DNA of 64,000 nt from Saposhnikovia divaricata (GCA_036435485.1 CM071597.1:148053647-148117646); one strand, 5' to 3'; positions 11,860 to 24,399 are shown, counted from the stretch's first letter. Numbers and translations are program-made. Notes: generated by a model not told the origin, from the sequence alone.

Positions 11860-12084
11860 CACCTAATCTCTCTCAACCTAAATCTCTCTCAACCTAAATC
11901 TCTCTCGACACACTCACCATCTCTATCTCTCTCCACCACACTCACTCACCACACTCTCTCCACAATCTCCGTCTCTCTGAATACACTTTCTGAAGGATGA
12001 ATTGAAGAACAAAATGGAGATTCAAAATTAGGGCTTCAAAATTGGGGTTAGAAATTGGGGGTTTGAGTTTAGAGATTTTATTAA
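11860..12084 (+). promoter_or_regulatory. CT-rich leader and leader exon of the primase-bearing CACTA
   Basis: CTCTCTC-rich sequence (11865-11980) is followed by a leader with short ATG frames and a donor-like TTATTAAG|GTAAAATTG near 12085. The same plan (CT-rich tract, AGGGCTT-containing leader, TTAAG|GTAA donor) occurs in the RING-bearing element. The transcription start is inferred only. Confidence 0.45.
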
Positions 12085-12194
12085 GGTAAAATTGGGGGTT
12101 TTTCTTTTGCATTGTTAGTCCGTTTTGTGTTAACTTCTGGAGGTCTGAAATCAGTTGATTAACTTATGTCTGCATTCCATGTTGTAGGCACCAG

Positions 12195-13993
12195 GGGTCC
12201 GTAGATGCGTTGAAGAAATCGTGTTCTCTTATGCCTATCCAAGGATTGATATGGAGGTTTCTATTTGACTCTCTCTCGTCCCCTCCCTCCCTCTCTATCT
12301 GTCTGCAGTTTTTTCTTAAAATGTTAAGAGACTGAATATGACCAATACCATGGAACCTTTCTCCTTGCATTTCAGGTCTCGAAGCACATGAACCATTTGC
12401 TGAAGGCACCATTCTGTGTACATCCTAAAACAGGTTAAGTGTCTTTGACCTTGTTATGTAAGACCTGCATTAAATTGAATTTTAGAAAATGTGGCTGACT
12501 GTTTGACATAATGCTAAGCAAATGTAATAGCTCTGTTTGAGTTAAAAAATTAGAACAATCTATTCAAGCTTCAAATTTCAATCCTAATTGTGTTCAAAGA
12601 AACTACTGTTGCGTGCTTACCAGCACTCAATTATTTTACAAGGCTAACTTTATTTTTCATCTTCTAGGTCGTGTTTGTGTTCCTATTCATCCAGCTCGTT
12701 GTGAGGAGTTTGATCCTACGACTGTGCCTACGCTTTCCAAGGTAAGAACATTTTAGAGAAATGAATTGCTCAAATCCCCTGCTGCCCCTCTTTCCTTTGA
12801 ACTTTGGTAATAAGAGGTTGAGGGTTCAAGTGGAAAAATTGGGTGTATGAGTTTTATTTCTCTGCAGATGGCTTATTTAAATGACAATTATAAAATTAAC
12901 TTATTTTACTATTGAGGAATTTGGTGATCATAAAATCAATTTACTAATTGTCAGTTTTTAGGATACCTTATAGGATACCTTTGAAGATGCAATACGTGTT
13001 ATATTTCTCATCTGCTAGTATAATCTTTATTTGTAAAGTCATAAAATTTTCAGATATTTTTTGTAGCATTTGAAACTTTGAGCTCAGAGTTAATCAATTG
13101 ATCCTTTCTACTATCTTGTATTTGACATTCTGTTTCTGTAGTGGGGAAACCGACTTGGGACTTAACTGCTACATGGTTCATGAATTTTATATTGTTTCAT
13201 ATAAACTATACGCTAATAAATCTATTTTATTTGTATTTTCAGCTTCTGGGAGAAATCAACATGGGTTTGAGAACAGAGGGTGATGGTATGCAGACTTTTA
13301 TGTAGAAGTTTGCTTCACAGTTTATGCATAGTCTAATAATTTATGTTCATATTGACAAAGCACTAATGCATTTGATAATATGTTAGTATTACGTCTTAAA
13401 TGATATCTTAAAACTGAAACAACAGAATTTTTATTTAAATAGATTTAGTGGCTGGTCATAGAGTTAGCATGGCTTTGTTGAAATATAATATTTTCCAGTA
13501 TTAGTGCTAATTTTTTTTTCCTTTCCCCTCTTTTCTGTTGGATATTTTTTCACAGAATGGGATGCAACCTCACTTGGACAATCGGTCAGATACTTCAGAT
13601 CATCTTTCTTGCAACCTTTGCTAAAGTCTTGCAAGGTGATTCTCAGTTAAAGGAATTTTGTATCCCTTCGTTTCGCCTTGGTTTAATTAGTCTCAAATAT
13701 TTTGTACACTATTGCCTCAACTTCGTAAGTATTACTTTTTGACTTTTTAACTATAACCTTACGAGGGTGCTTAGTAGACCTAGTTTCCTTATACACCAGA
13801 TTTGCTCTCAAAATTGATTAAATGCAACTATACACTCCCATGCATACATATTGGAAAGATCAAGCCTTCTTCAAAGGCGATCTGAGAATTTATACAATTA
13901 ACAAACTTCACCTATTCATGATTGTTGCAGGAGGAGATAGAAAGCTCGTTTAATGCAAAGAAAGAGCAGTCAAGGAACTCTCTAAGCTGGTAG
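12195..13993 (+). pseudogene. DNA primase small subunit, C-terminal six exons, captured
   Basis: Six exons (12195-12256, 12376-12433, 12668-12741, 13243-13285, 13556-13635, 13931-13993) join in one open frame of about 125 codons, all with GT-AG sites. Diagnostic stretches are RRCVEEIVFSYAYPRIDME, KHMNHLLKAPFCVHPKTGR, EEFDPTTVPTLSK, SVRYFRSSFLQPLLKSCK and the natural end RNSLSW-stop. The full protein is the catalytic subunit of the DNA polymerase alpha-primase complex, which makes RNA primers in the nucleus. The N-terminal catalytic part is absent, so this copy cannot be a primase. It lies in a CACTA element after a transcribed-looking leader. The intact frame and splice sites suggest recent capture or transcription. 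Confidence 0.88.
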
Positions 13994-15436
13994 TCCTTTC
14001 CAGTATTTCCTCAGGTCTCAACTTTGTTTTTTTTATTCATATCAGATTAATTTGTAACAAAATGCATATTTTAATGCGATGTGAACTTATGATAAATGGT
14101 ATCTGGCATCCTTCTTTTTAGGGATGCACGTATAAACAGTTATATCTGTATTAGTTTCTAATGTTCACAATGTTCAAAGAAATACCTTAGCAGAAAACAT
14201 ATAGCTATATTATGTGATTATAACATTAATCGTGATTGCAAGTAGATCATATAGTGTGCAATTGCGTAGTGCTACCTTTTAGTTTTATTTCTTACCACAT
14301 GCAATAATTTTAGATATGCAATAAACAGTTATATTTCAACAGTTCACTAGTATAACATAGAGTGGTTTGTCTCTACAGCATTGCAACTATTTTATGTAGC
14401 AACAGTTCACTTCCTACTTTACATACAGTGAGAAAAACATGCACCAGGACATGTATTTACAGGCATGACAGGTAGTTCCCATTGTTTCATTTGCGTTAGT
14501 TGATGTGTGGTAAACATATGCAATCATAAAAAGCATTTCCTTTTGTGACGAGTGTACATCTTTTTTGATGCAGTAATGTTGTCGTGTTCATCTATGTGAC
14601 AGATGTCGACACTCAAAGGTTCCAAACTTTAAAACTACTCTAGCTTACCCTTTATATATAAATGACTGATTAAAAATTTAATTTTGTTATTCCAGGAATA
14701 AAATCACATGCCTTGCACGGTCGGCTGGATAACTTTGTAGTAGATTTCTAATTGTTGGATCCTTGACTTGGATTGAGAATTGAGTATGGTTAAAGTGTCA
14801 GGTGTGATTCAGGTATTCAATAGTTATTAAGCTAATCCAGGAAGATATTGATAGCCATCTTGTCGATATATGCAATATAATTCTTTTTATCACATATAAT
14901 ATGGAGATCATTGGTATGGGTGAAGTGGAAACAATATTAGTGATCTTACTATATTATAACTAGTTGTGCAAATGTCTGTGTTATGTCAGATCCTCAGATA
15001 TCTCTTTTGCCCCTGGAGACCTGGAACAGTTTGTAAGGATGCCATTAAGGAGATGATGAAAGATGAGGATGATGCATATGTGTTGCTTCCCAGAAAAAAG
15101 AATAGATCAGATTGGTTGGTGGGAAGGCAAGAATAGACCAGATGTTTCTAACTTTACTCTTTATCTACCGATTTTTTGCAATCGTAGTTTGTATTGGTTA
15201 ATTAAATGGTGGTGGTTGAAATTGTTTGGAGTGGTTGAAGGAAGGAGAACTTGTAATTGTATATTTTGGTTTAAATGTTGGTGTTTGGCGTAGTTTGGAG
15301 TGTTTGAAGGAGGCATTATAATGGTTGAATTTGGTTTGAATGTTAGTTTAGACATGTAATGGATGAATTTGGGTTGCTGTCATTGATTCTTTTATAGGAA
15401 TAATAAATTTATAGGGTGTCGTGGCCATTTGTAGTG
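13994..15436. other. Noncoding tail after the primase exons
   Basis: The first part is probably the captured 3' UTR and downstream flank of the primase gene. Around 15060-15300 there are short open frames on both strands in GGTGGTTGAA-type repeats, none recognisable. CACTA-like GTAGTG occurs at 15431. Confidence 0.4.
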
Positions 15437-16661
15437 AATCCAAGCTATCAAACTTGACATTGCTCATAATGCTTAACTGCAAAACGAAGATGTAGAATAT
15501 AAAAAACATAAAACAGATTAAAACTTGATAAGTTTTCGATGTAATTCACATAATGTATTCTTATATGATACCTATTATGTGATGATGTAAACCAGCGAAG
15601 TTTGTGTGTAATTAGGTCTAGGTTTATAGGTCATTTATATACGACCTTGGTATATTTAATTTGAGGCAAATACGCAGTAAGATGTGCCACAAATCTTTTA
15701 AATTAAACCTACATTTGTGGGATGGTTATTGATACGACAATTAAACATACACCAATACAACGGTCTTGACTACCAAGTCTCACGAGTTTGTTGCATGGTT
15801 AATTAAAATCTAATGTTCAAAATCACAATGTTCAGAGAAGAAAAACATATTCTAAAAACCAACATTTAGAACAACGTTCTTAATTTTGAAATGCTCAGAA
15901 GAAGAAGTTTGTTTAGATAAAATCGTTTGGAAACAAACTACTATAAAATATGGTTTTGAAAGATAAGAAGATAAAAACGTTTAAAAACATTTTTGAGCCC
16001 ATATATATAAATACGATATGTTTTTCTAATTAGAGCCTCACAGAAGTTTAAACCTATTCAAACTCCAAGAAACTCGGACTCCAAGTGATTTGGGACTCTG
16101 TCTCCCAGCTTGCGAGAGAATACATCTTGTAATGACAGCTAGCTGAGATACCTATTTTTCTAAGAAATGATATAAGAAATAATCCTGCAAAACAATATTA
16201 GTCCAGTACATTAAAATAGTTAAAAAGTCTAATACAAATTTAATGATTTGAAATATGAAAACCTAAAATTTCAAAAGTATGGAATACACTGAAACAAAAT
16301 TTACACATTTTTCGAAAAATAATAGTTTATATATTTTTGAATACTATTAAATTAAATCATTATTAAAATTTAATAAAATTAAGTCGGGACATACATAGGG
16401 GGTGCTTGGGGAGCTTATTTTCCAGAAAATTTGACTTATTTCAAGAAAGAATCCAAGATTTCTTTTTTTTTTTTTAAAAAAAACAATCTGTTATAATACT
16501 AACAAATATTAAAATTAAACTTTATCATATTTTAATTTATATAAAATAATGAATGAACTAATAAATAATCAAAAACACTTAATATTTTAAAATTATATAA
16601 AATCAAGAATTTATTATACACTGAAATATAACGTTAACTGAAACAATATAAATATGTTAAA

Positions 16662-16712
<51 letters not shown>

Positions 16713-17600
16713 CATTAATATATGATCAACTATAATGTTTATTGAAAATTTATAATAATGAAATTAAGTAAACATTAAATTTAAAATAATTAAATCAAAT
16801 TAAATTGATATTTAATGTAAAATCAAAAATACTGAAAATTAATAAATTAAGAAAAACACTTATCCAAATAATTAATGAGTTTGTGCATGGCACAACTATA
16901 AAGTTAGTATAATAAAAGTAAGTAAAATGGCCAGACCAATGATAAAATGAGTATGTTAGAGGAAATAAGTAGATGCAGTTACTTTTTTTGTAATATAATT
17001 TTACTAATTTTGGAAACTTTTGAAATATAAATAATTGAGAGACACAACCACAAAGGGAAATTGCTAACGAAATTGTTTGGAGGGAGAACCTTTTATAAAA
17101 TTCTACTAGTGTGAAATTAGTTTTATAAAATAACCCTCAAATAGTTTATGAAAACTCACATTACTTATACTTTTCTTTTACTCCAATTTCTACTTTAGTC
17201 AAATTTTTAATTTATCCTTAAATATTAAAATAGTAAAATCCTACTTTAAATTAAAAGTATTTCATTTTATATTGATTATCACTTTGTTATTGTAACAATG
17301 GCCTTGTTGGTAGTGTATTTACTAATATATGATGGCACAAGCCCTGTCGGTAGTGGATTTGTGAATATATGATGGCACATATTAATATACATTCCTATCC
17401 AAATTTATTTTTAGACTAATTTTAATGCATGTGTGAACAGTAAAAATATTCAAGGCCCACTTAGCTATAGTTTGGACCCTAAAAAAATTGAACCATTGTT
17501 TGGGCCATAAAATAATTATTTCTTAAAGCTTATATTCTAAAAATCACTTTGTGATGGCCCAGTCCACCTCACTCTAACCTTACTTATTTATTCCTCTTTG
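15437..17600. other. AT-rich noncoding DNA
   Basis: No gene was recognised. An AT run lies at about 16665-16709. A near-duplicate pair, ATGGCACAAGCCCTGTCGG-like, surrounds 17300-17380. Confidence 0.5.
16213..16460. repeat. Dispersed repeat shared with 24400-24660
   Basis: About 250 bases from TTAAAATAGTTAAAAAGTC to GACTTATTTCAAG recur at 24400-24660 with scattered substitutions. The copies diverge after the poly-T stretch. The end containing GGGGGTG.TTGGGGAGCTTA resembles the terminus of a hAT-type MITE. Confidence 0.7.
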
Positions 17601-20180
17601 GGGACAAAAAAAGAGGTATGAACCCTAATTTGTGGGCTGCTCTTTCCTCTTAACCAATGTTGCCAGTCACCTTGAATAGTCGGTGTAACCTCTCCAATAG
17701 GGTAATTGTTCATCCTTCTTTCATACTATCATCTTGTAATTATAAGTTATTTGTTCTTTTGTGAATGTGTTTCCTTTCAGTAATTTTTTACATGTATCAT
17801 CTATGTATTTGAGAGTATATATTTTATGTAAGTAATTCATTATGTTTTCTTTGAGTAATTTATTATGTTTTCTGTTAGATTCAAACTATTAGTTAATGTT
17901 ATTCTAGTAAAAGCTTTGTTTTTTAGATGTGGATAGAAGATTATTGAATTATAACTTGTTTAATTGATTTTGACATGTGTTCAATTTATATGTATATCTA
18001 GTATCTACGCAAGTGATAAACCCATGATAATTCCATTAACATATAGCTAAAGATGGATATCACTTAGAACTAAAATAAAATATCATGGTACACCAATTGA
18101 CAATCCAAATTTAAGATTGTATGAAAACGTTGCGTCATTATAATGTTATTATGCAATAATATATAAAAGATATTATATTAACAAGGAGCCTATGTTATTA
18201 TATTTTGGTGTCTGAGGAAATTTGTGTAATGTTTTAAATTGTATTATCTTTATTTTTAGTGTTGGATTAAATAGGCTAAATACTAAATTAGAGCATGTTA
18301 TATTTTTCTCAGCAACTCCAAGATATGTGTAAACTCTTTAAACAGTGAAGAAGATGCTCCAGGTAAGAATAAGGCTATTTGCCATTCTTCTCAATATGTA
18401 TAAAAGAAAAAGTAGGTTATTTGTTTGTATTTGATATTTTTATTTTTATGGGCCATTTATAATGATTAACTGTTAACTTTATGAGATAGATATAAATTGG
18501 AAAATTGCATGAACTGAGAATTTAGAAAGTTTTATTCCCCTTTTGAGTGTTTTGAATTTCCCCACCCAACATTTTTTGATGTTCACTCCTTTTGCATTCA
18601 GTAAGAATATACCATATTGTCTACTATGGTGTGCTTTAGTAAATAATGTTCTCATGGTTTCCTAATTACCCTCCATACTCCTTTTTTTTATTTACACAAT
18701 TTTCAATTTCCCAAGATAGCTCATACTGATAAATTATTACATTTAAAATCATAAATCATCATTCTCTAACATCTCTCCCCAATCACTCAGAAAGTACGTG
18801 CCGTCCATCGATAGAATGCTGACAGTAAAGTAAAATAGAAGTCATTTTGGGGATTCTATAGAAATTAAACAAAAAGTAATGTAATTGTTGTCTTGGAAAG
18901 ACCATCGGCTAAAGTAAAGCTGTGAATTCTATGTTATGTTTGAATGAGTGGCCATGTTTTGGCCCTCCTTTGTACCACCTCTCTCTTATGAAAACAAGTG
19001 TTCGGAAAAAATTAGAAGTTTCTTTTTTGTTTTAACAAACATACAAGTTCTGTTAAGTACAACTATTTAGCATGCGGAATCAGAAGCCAGTATCAAATGT
19101 AACAAATTATGCAAAAGTTGGGTTGTCTTTTTTATTTTTGTTTTTTCCGATGGAAATATGGCACGGTAGCACAAATATGATAGTGAACTTGAGATACCTC
19201 TGGTCTTATTTTATAGAACAATGAATTATTTCAAGGTTTGCCTCTTTTATTTAGAACTTTTTTGGTTCTATTACTGCACTCATTCACGATTACCTAATTA
19301 ATTAAACTTGTTTTGTCTTTGTTTTATTATATGTGATAGAATTATTTGAAGATTTGCCCTTGCCTATTAACACTATTGCGGAATTCGTTTGGTACCATTG
19401 CTGCACCTTTATAGGTATGCTTAACTTCATAGATATTTATTTTCCCCAGTTCATTTTACTTATGTAAGAAATCATTTATGCAAGACACTATACTTGGTGC
19501 CTAATATGTTTTTCTTTTTTTGTCGAGTGTTGGATATCTTTTAGAAGTATATGATGCCATTATTACAGGTTGATGTAACAAATTTTTGCCTATAACTAAA
19601 CAAAATTATTGGTCTAGATACATAAATTTCCATTCTACTAGTTGTTTTTGTTTGATAAAATGTACTTGATTTCTGTTTCAGTTAGTAATATCATGTATTC
19701 GAGGTCATGACTTATGGAACTTTTCTTTTGCAGTGTGGGGCCTTGCATTCAAATACAAGAATGCAGTTCATCAATGGTAAATACATGTATTTGTATTAGT
19801 AAGTTATATATTATACAAAGGGAGGTGGGGTGAGAAATTGAAGTCATGACCTTTGTCATACGGATGTGTTACCTTAGTTTGATGCATTTATGTTTGCCAA
19901 TAGTTGGATAATAGATAGAAGATTTTTATTTAATGAAATTACTGTTTAAGGCAAGTAGTCAAAGTACGCTGAAAAGGAAAATTACTTGTAAAGAAAAAAA
20001 TTAAAAAAACTTTCTGAGAAATCATTTAAAAGTACCAATTATAGAGTGAAAGGCCTACTTATAAAGATGTCAAGGTGAGAATCGAGGAATATCTTGCATT
20101 CATGATAAGTAATTTAAGTATTCATCAACCACTATATATGGTCAATTTTGAGTACTTAAAATTTTATAGCAATAGAACTT

Positions 20181-20240
<60 letters not shown>

Positions 20241-20301
20241 TATTCCATTATACATATAGTTAATTTGAGGTAGATGTGAGTCTTATATAAATACTTATGT
20301 C
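17601..20301. other. Noncoding DNA upstream of the HECT fragment
   Basis: A few stretches look like exons, with TTTCTCAG and GTAAGAA borders near 18310-18361 and TGATAG/GTATGC borders near 19340-19415. Their translations match nothing I know. They may be decayed upstream exons of the HECT gene fragment or chance. An AT microsatellite occupies about 20183-20238. Confidence 0.35.
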
Positions 20302-20618
20302 ATGTTTGGTTTCGTAACTTCTAAGGTGGATCAATTGCACGAAGAATACTTCAAGTTTGTTGGCCGTGAGATTGCATTGGCCTTAATTCACAAAGTGCTG
20401 GCAAAATTGTTTTTGATAGAGTACTTCTTCTACAATTGGGCGAAAGTAATGTTTCTCTCGAAGATATATGGGATGAAGACCCATTCTTGTACAATAGTTG
20501 CAAGAAAGTATGGGGGATAGATCCTGAGGTAGTTGATCAAGATGCTCTATCTCTTACATTTGTTGTAAAAACTGACAACTTAGAATATTGGAAGGTTTTG
20601 GAGTTCTACCCCGATTAA
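20302..20618 (+). pseudogene. UPL5-like HECT E3 ubiquitin ligase fragment
   Basis: Two overlapping frames together encode part of a HECT domain. The first (20302-20400) reads SKVDQLHEEYFKFVGREIA then LALIHKV. After a frameshift near 20400 the second reads NVSLEDIWDEDPFLYNSCKK and DPEVVDQDALSLTFV, stopping at 20618. Plant UPL5 proteins have the same order (SKVDPLHLEYFKFSGR, then SLEDI.DADP.LYSSCK, then D.LGLTFV). HECT ligases form a thioester with ubiquitin on a C-terminal Cys, and that part is missing. It is therefore a broken, non-functional fragment of about 100 codons. The carrier is unknown: no CACTA ends flank it. Confidence 0.8.
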
Positions 20619-22080
20619 GGTTTATAGTTGACATAAGGTGTAGTGGAAGATATATAAATTTTGGTAAGCGGTAGATCCAAAGTTGATTGAGTTTCCCACT
20701 AATATGTTTAGTAGAAACAATCCTTCCCAAACAATGGGAGGATTGTTGATGGCATTTTCTTTATTATTCTATACAAAATGTCTAGAAACCTTATGGTAAA
20801 TTATTTATCTTTCAAATTTTTCCTATTTATTAATGTCAAAGTAAACCTCTAATTTGCTAATAGACGATATGTTGTTTCTCCGCCCAGTTTAAATTATTTG
20901 TTTCTTTGAACGTCACACACTTTTTATTTGGTAGATGAACGTGTAATCATTTAACACTAGGTTTATAGTGATGTACATCAAAATCAAAGATTCTACTATG
21001 AGGTGCCCATGCTCCACAAACGTATATACTATCTAAGTCATAGGTTTTAAATTCATTGCAAACTTCGATATTTGGTGGAGTTGGATTACATCTGGTGGTT
21101 GTTTATCACATGAAAACAGGTTACCTGGTCCTTTAAGATCTTGTCTCATTGTACGTAGTCAACCATAAATTACAGATTTAGCGAATCCCATAATCTTAAT
21201 GTCTTTCATGTACTATCTTACAGGAACACAGGCTACCAGGTCAAATGTTAGATGAAGTACTAAATTGGAAATGGAATTCATACTTCCACACATCATAGGT
21301 TGCACCTGATTAATTCAATAGTTATTTAACACATCTGTAATAAGCTTATGGTTGGCTGTTATGGTATAAAGGAAAAAAGTTCTCACGTGAGCCAAAAAAT
21401 GAATCTCAAAGTTACATTTTCTTTGAGTTTTTTTTAATTTCCAAATAAAATTGTTAAGGCTATCACATATAAAAAATGAAAATAATTATTTTAATAAAAA
21501 TATAATAACCTTGATTTAGGACAACCATAAGCTTGTGTGCATGGAACTCGGTCTTTTATTTTAGTTGTCTTGTTAGGTCTAGAGTTCAAATTCGAGCAGG
21601 TATAAAATACATTTTTGTATGAGAGTGTGTTTCGGCAATCTTATTGTGCTAACCCTAGCAATTATAGAACAAGATACACTCCTGTCTAGACAAAACAATG
21701 AGAGTTTGTACTTAAGTTTGTATTAATTTCATTTTTAAAGCTGACTAAAAAATATATGAACGTGTGAGTATTGTGGAATTAAAAGTTAAGTGTATTAGTA
21801 ATCTTGATATAAAAATCATTTTCAACATAATGAATAACAAACAATAGTAAATCTTAACATGAAAAGAATCTTCAACATAGATGACCAACTAAGGAAATTA
21901 TAGTGCCATGAACAATGGATGAGGTTGACTTGTCATTTGAAGACCATTAAATTCGATTTCAATTACAATGAAATTACAATATCACTTTTCCCACAAATGT
22001 GATCTTCATTTTAGTCACCAACCTGTACGACCACTAAATTATATGGATTGACATGATTGATATATCCACATATGATTCAA
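20619..22080. other. Noncoding DNA
   Basis: No gene, repeat array or element boundary was recognised in this AT-rich stretch. Confidence 0.5.
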
Positions 22081-22250
22081 GGGGACTTTATTATTGAAAG
22101 AAAACAAAGCTCTACTGATATGATAACTGAATGGATATTACAAATACGTGAGAGATACTCACAAAATGAAAGTATAATCAATATTTAAAACTAAAACTAA
22201 ACACCTAAGATGGCAGTTAAAAACCAAGGAATGCACCTGATTTTCTCCAC

Positions 22251-22314
22251 ACAATATTCCACTAAATTCCAAACTGACTACTACAATATTCCACTAAATT
22301 CCAAACTGACTACT
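22251..22314. repeat. 32-bp tandem duplication
   Basis: Two perfect 32-base units beginning ACAATATTCCACTAAATTCC lie side by side, immediately left of the hAT-like insertion. The second unit overlaps its target duplication. Confidence 0.9.
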
Positions 22315-22315
22315 A

Positions 22316-22383
22316 CTATAGGTTCCGGTTCCGGTTATAGGTTATAGGTTAAAACCGAACCGAATAAAACCGAACCGATTATT

Positions 22384-22471
<88 letters not shown>

Positions 22472-23004
22472 GTAATTTATATAAATTTTAAAATTTATAT
22501 GAGTTTTTAAAAATAATAAATGTATACAATTTTTAATATGCTACTGCTCATTAGTTTAGACATTATAATTGGACCTCATCCTCGTCCAATTAGCAAACAC
22601 CTAATACAAGTGCAACTATTCTAGCATTAGCATACATATATACTCCACTGTATTGACTCAAGCAATGGTTGAGCTAAAATCTAAATAAATATAGATGGTG
22701 CAGCAACATCTATCCTTCTGGCTATTTTTGTTTTAAATATCGAAATAATAATTTGTGGAGACAATGTCAACAAAGTACAACTGTATTTTTGAAGTTGTGT
22801 TGTGAAAATTAATATATTATTCTTATTTTTATTTTCATTCGGTTTTAAAACCGAAACCGAACCGTTATAAACCGAACCGGGATTTTGAAACCGAAACCGA
22901 ATCCGAACCGGTGGTTGCGGTTTTCGATTTTAAAAACCGGGGACATATGGTTCCGGTTCCGGTTCTACCCTAAAACCGGACCGAACCGGCCCATGCTCTA
23001 CCCT
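22316..23004. mobile_element. Non-autonomous hAT-like element with GGTTCGGTTTT arms
   Basis: The ends are rich in GGTTCCGGTTCCGG and AACCGAACCG words arranged in inverted orientation (22320-22378 against 22830-22990). A long AT run (about 22387-22466) and AT-rich filler separate them. CTGACTACTA flanks both sides (22306-22315, 23003-23012), giving an 8-10-bp target duplication. The right end reads CAGGGTAGAGCATGGG inward, a hAT-like form; the left terminus appears shortened. There is no coding sequence. Confidence 0.55.
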
Positions 23005-23107
23005 GACTACTAAGACCTATTCTTTCTGTGACTTGCACGCAGACTTGCTGATTTATTCAAATAATAAACATAAACAAAACATATACGGTTAGGTTAATAA
23101 ATCCAAC

Positions 23108-23313
23108 ATATTCCCCCCTAATCTAAACGTGATTAAGCTCCTGACTCCCAACAGTTTTCGAATCTTCTTGAACTTTACTGCAGACAACATCTTAGTTAAA
23201 ATGTCTGCACGCTGCTTGTTTGTGCTCACATCTATTTGTCCAAGTGGAATTGAAATATGAATAAAACATAAAATAAAGAGCCATAATAGAGAGCATTCTT
23301 GAAGTTGACACAC
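23108..23313 (-). pseudogene. Copia polyprotein C-terminus (RNase H end)
   Basis: The minus-strand frame reads IDVSTNKQRADILTKMLSA then VKFKKIRKLLGVRSL. The ..T..Q.ADILTK.L....F...R..LGV pattern is the conserved end of Ty1/copia RNase H. It sits directly upstream of the polypurine tract and LTR, as expected. The upstream pol is gone, so this is a truncated remnant. Confidence 0.85.
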
Positions 23314-23714
23314 AAATCAATGTAATAACTTGCTAAGAGCTTAATTGTTTATAATATATTTAGGAGTGAGTTAAGAGACTCTTGGACATGCTCTTACCAA
23401 GTTATCAATTGATACTCTTACAGGTAATAAAGACACTCTTAACAATATAATCTATACTCTTATGCAAGTAATCCATACTCTTTGGGGAATAAAAAGATGT
23501 AATCAAGGCAGGTGCTTTTTGTTTGATTTAAAAGACAAAGGCGGCTCAGTACTTTTTAACTTAACTTCTTCAACACAGAAAAAAAAAAAAGAAAGATCAA
23601 GAGAGCTATGTCCATGTTCTTAATTTTCTACAGTAAATTATTTTTATGGTCCACCAATTGGTTTTTGAGTTTATTTATCCATACACAAAACAAAAACCGT
23701 ACTAGACCAAAATG
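23314..23714. other. Noncoding DNA
   Basis: No gene is visible. Repeated ACTCTTA words around 23360-23480 look like degraded LTR sequence. Confidence 0.4.
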
Positions 23715-24220
23715 TCAACTCCTCTAATTTCGAATTTTTTAACATTCAAAAAATTTTAATTTCATGATATTTTTTATCTTTAAATAATTTGAACTTATAT
23801 TCGAAATTTTTAATTCTTAAAATGTTTAATACTTGGAAATTTTGATTTTTTAAACAACTTGAATTTATTTTCAATTTGTTTAATTCTCAAAATTTTCCAT
23901 TCTTGATATTTTTGAATTTTAATTAACTTGAATTTATTTTCAGATTTTTTAACTCTAAATTTTTTTCATTTTTTGAGATTTGTGATTCTTAATTAATTTG
24001 GCTTTAATTTTGAATTTTTCAATTCTTGAAATTTTCAATACTTGAAATTTTTTATTTTTAAACAACTTGAATTTATTTTCAAATTGTCTAATTCTTAAAA
24101 TTATCAATTCTTGAGAATCTCGGATTTTAATTAATTTGAACTTATTTTCAAATTTTTTAATTCTCATAAATTTTCAAGTCCTTGAAGTTTTTGAATTTTA
24201 AATAATTTAAATTTATTCTA
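23715..24220. repeat. 69-bp AT-rich minisatellite, about seven units
   Basis: The phrase (A)ACTTGAATTTATTTTC and variants recur near 23785, 23856, 23925, 23994, 24064, 24133 and 24203, a steady 69-70-base spacing. TTCTTGAAATTTT words recur between them. The units are degenerate. The open frame over it on the minus strand (Lys/Ile/Phe-rich) is a by-product of the repeat. Confidence 0.85.
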
Positions 24221-24399
24221 AGCCAAGGGTTCTAAGAAGATTGTTAGACTGAAGATTCCACCAGGTTGTAAAATGATTTGAATCTTTTGAAGAAGATGCA
24301 TTTTTCAATGGAATTAATTTTTACGTACTTAAAACAATTTTAGGGAAATCATAACATAATTAATTTAGAAATATTCTTATCTATTAGAACTTCAGTGTT

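Larger units (their letters stand above)
10686..15436 (+). mobile_element. Pack-type CACTA element carrying DNA primase exons (right end uncertain)
   Basis: The left terminus CACTACGCCATAAGTGGG resembles that of the element at 49306 (CACTACACCATAAATAAC). It is followed by GTGTTAC/GTAACAC subterminal repeats, AT-rich filler, a CT-rich leader and captured exons. The insertion point equals 39690/39691 in copy B, so the left boundary is firm. No matching inverted terminus was found. The only candidate is GTAGTG at 15431-15436, which lacks subterminal repeats and has no GTC duplication. No transposase is visible. Confidence 0.65.
22081..23107 (-). mobile_element. Ty1/copia 3' LTR, minus strand, split by a hAT-like element
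   Basis: On the minus strand a purine tract TAGGGGGGAATA is followed by TGTTGGATTTATTAACC, which marks the LTR start at 23107. LTR-like sequence continues to 23005, is interrupted by 22316-23004, and resumes leftward to roughly 22081, where the end is not defined. Confidence 0.5.

Noticed and set aside
20631..20645. AAGGTGTAGTG after the HECT fragment as a CACTA right end
   Set aside because: No corresponding left terminus or subterminal repeat was found.
23955..24167. 70-codon Lys/Ile-rich minus-strand frame
   Set aside because: By-product of the 69-bp minisatellite.
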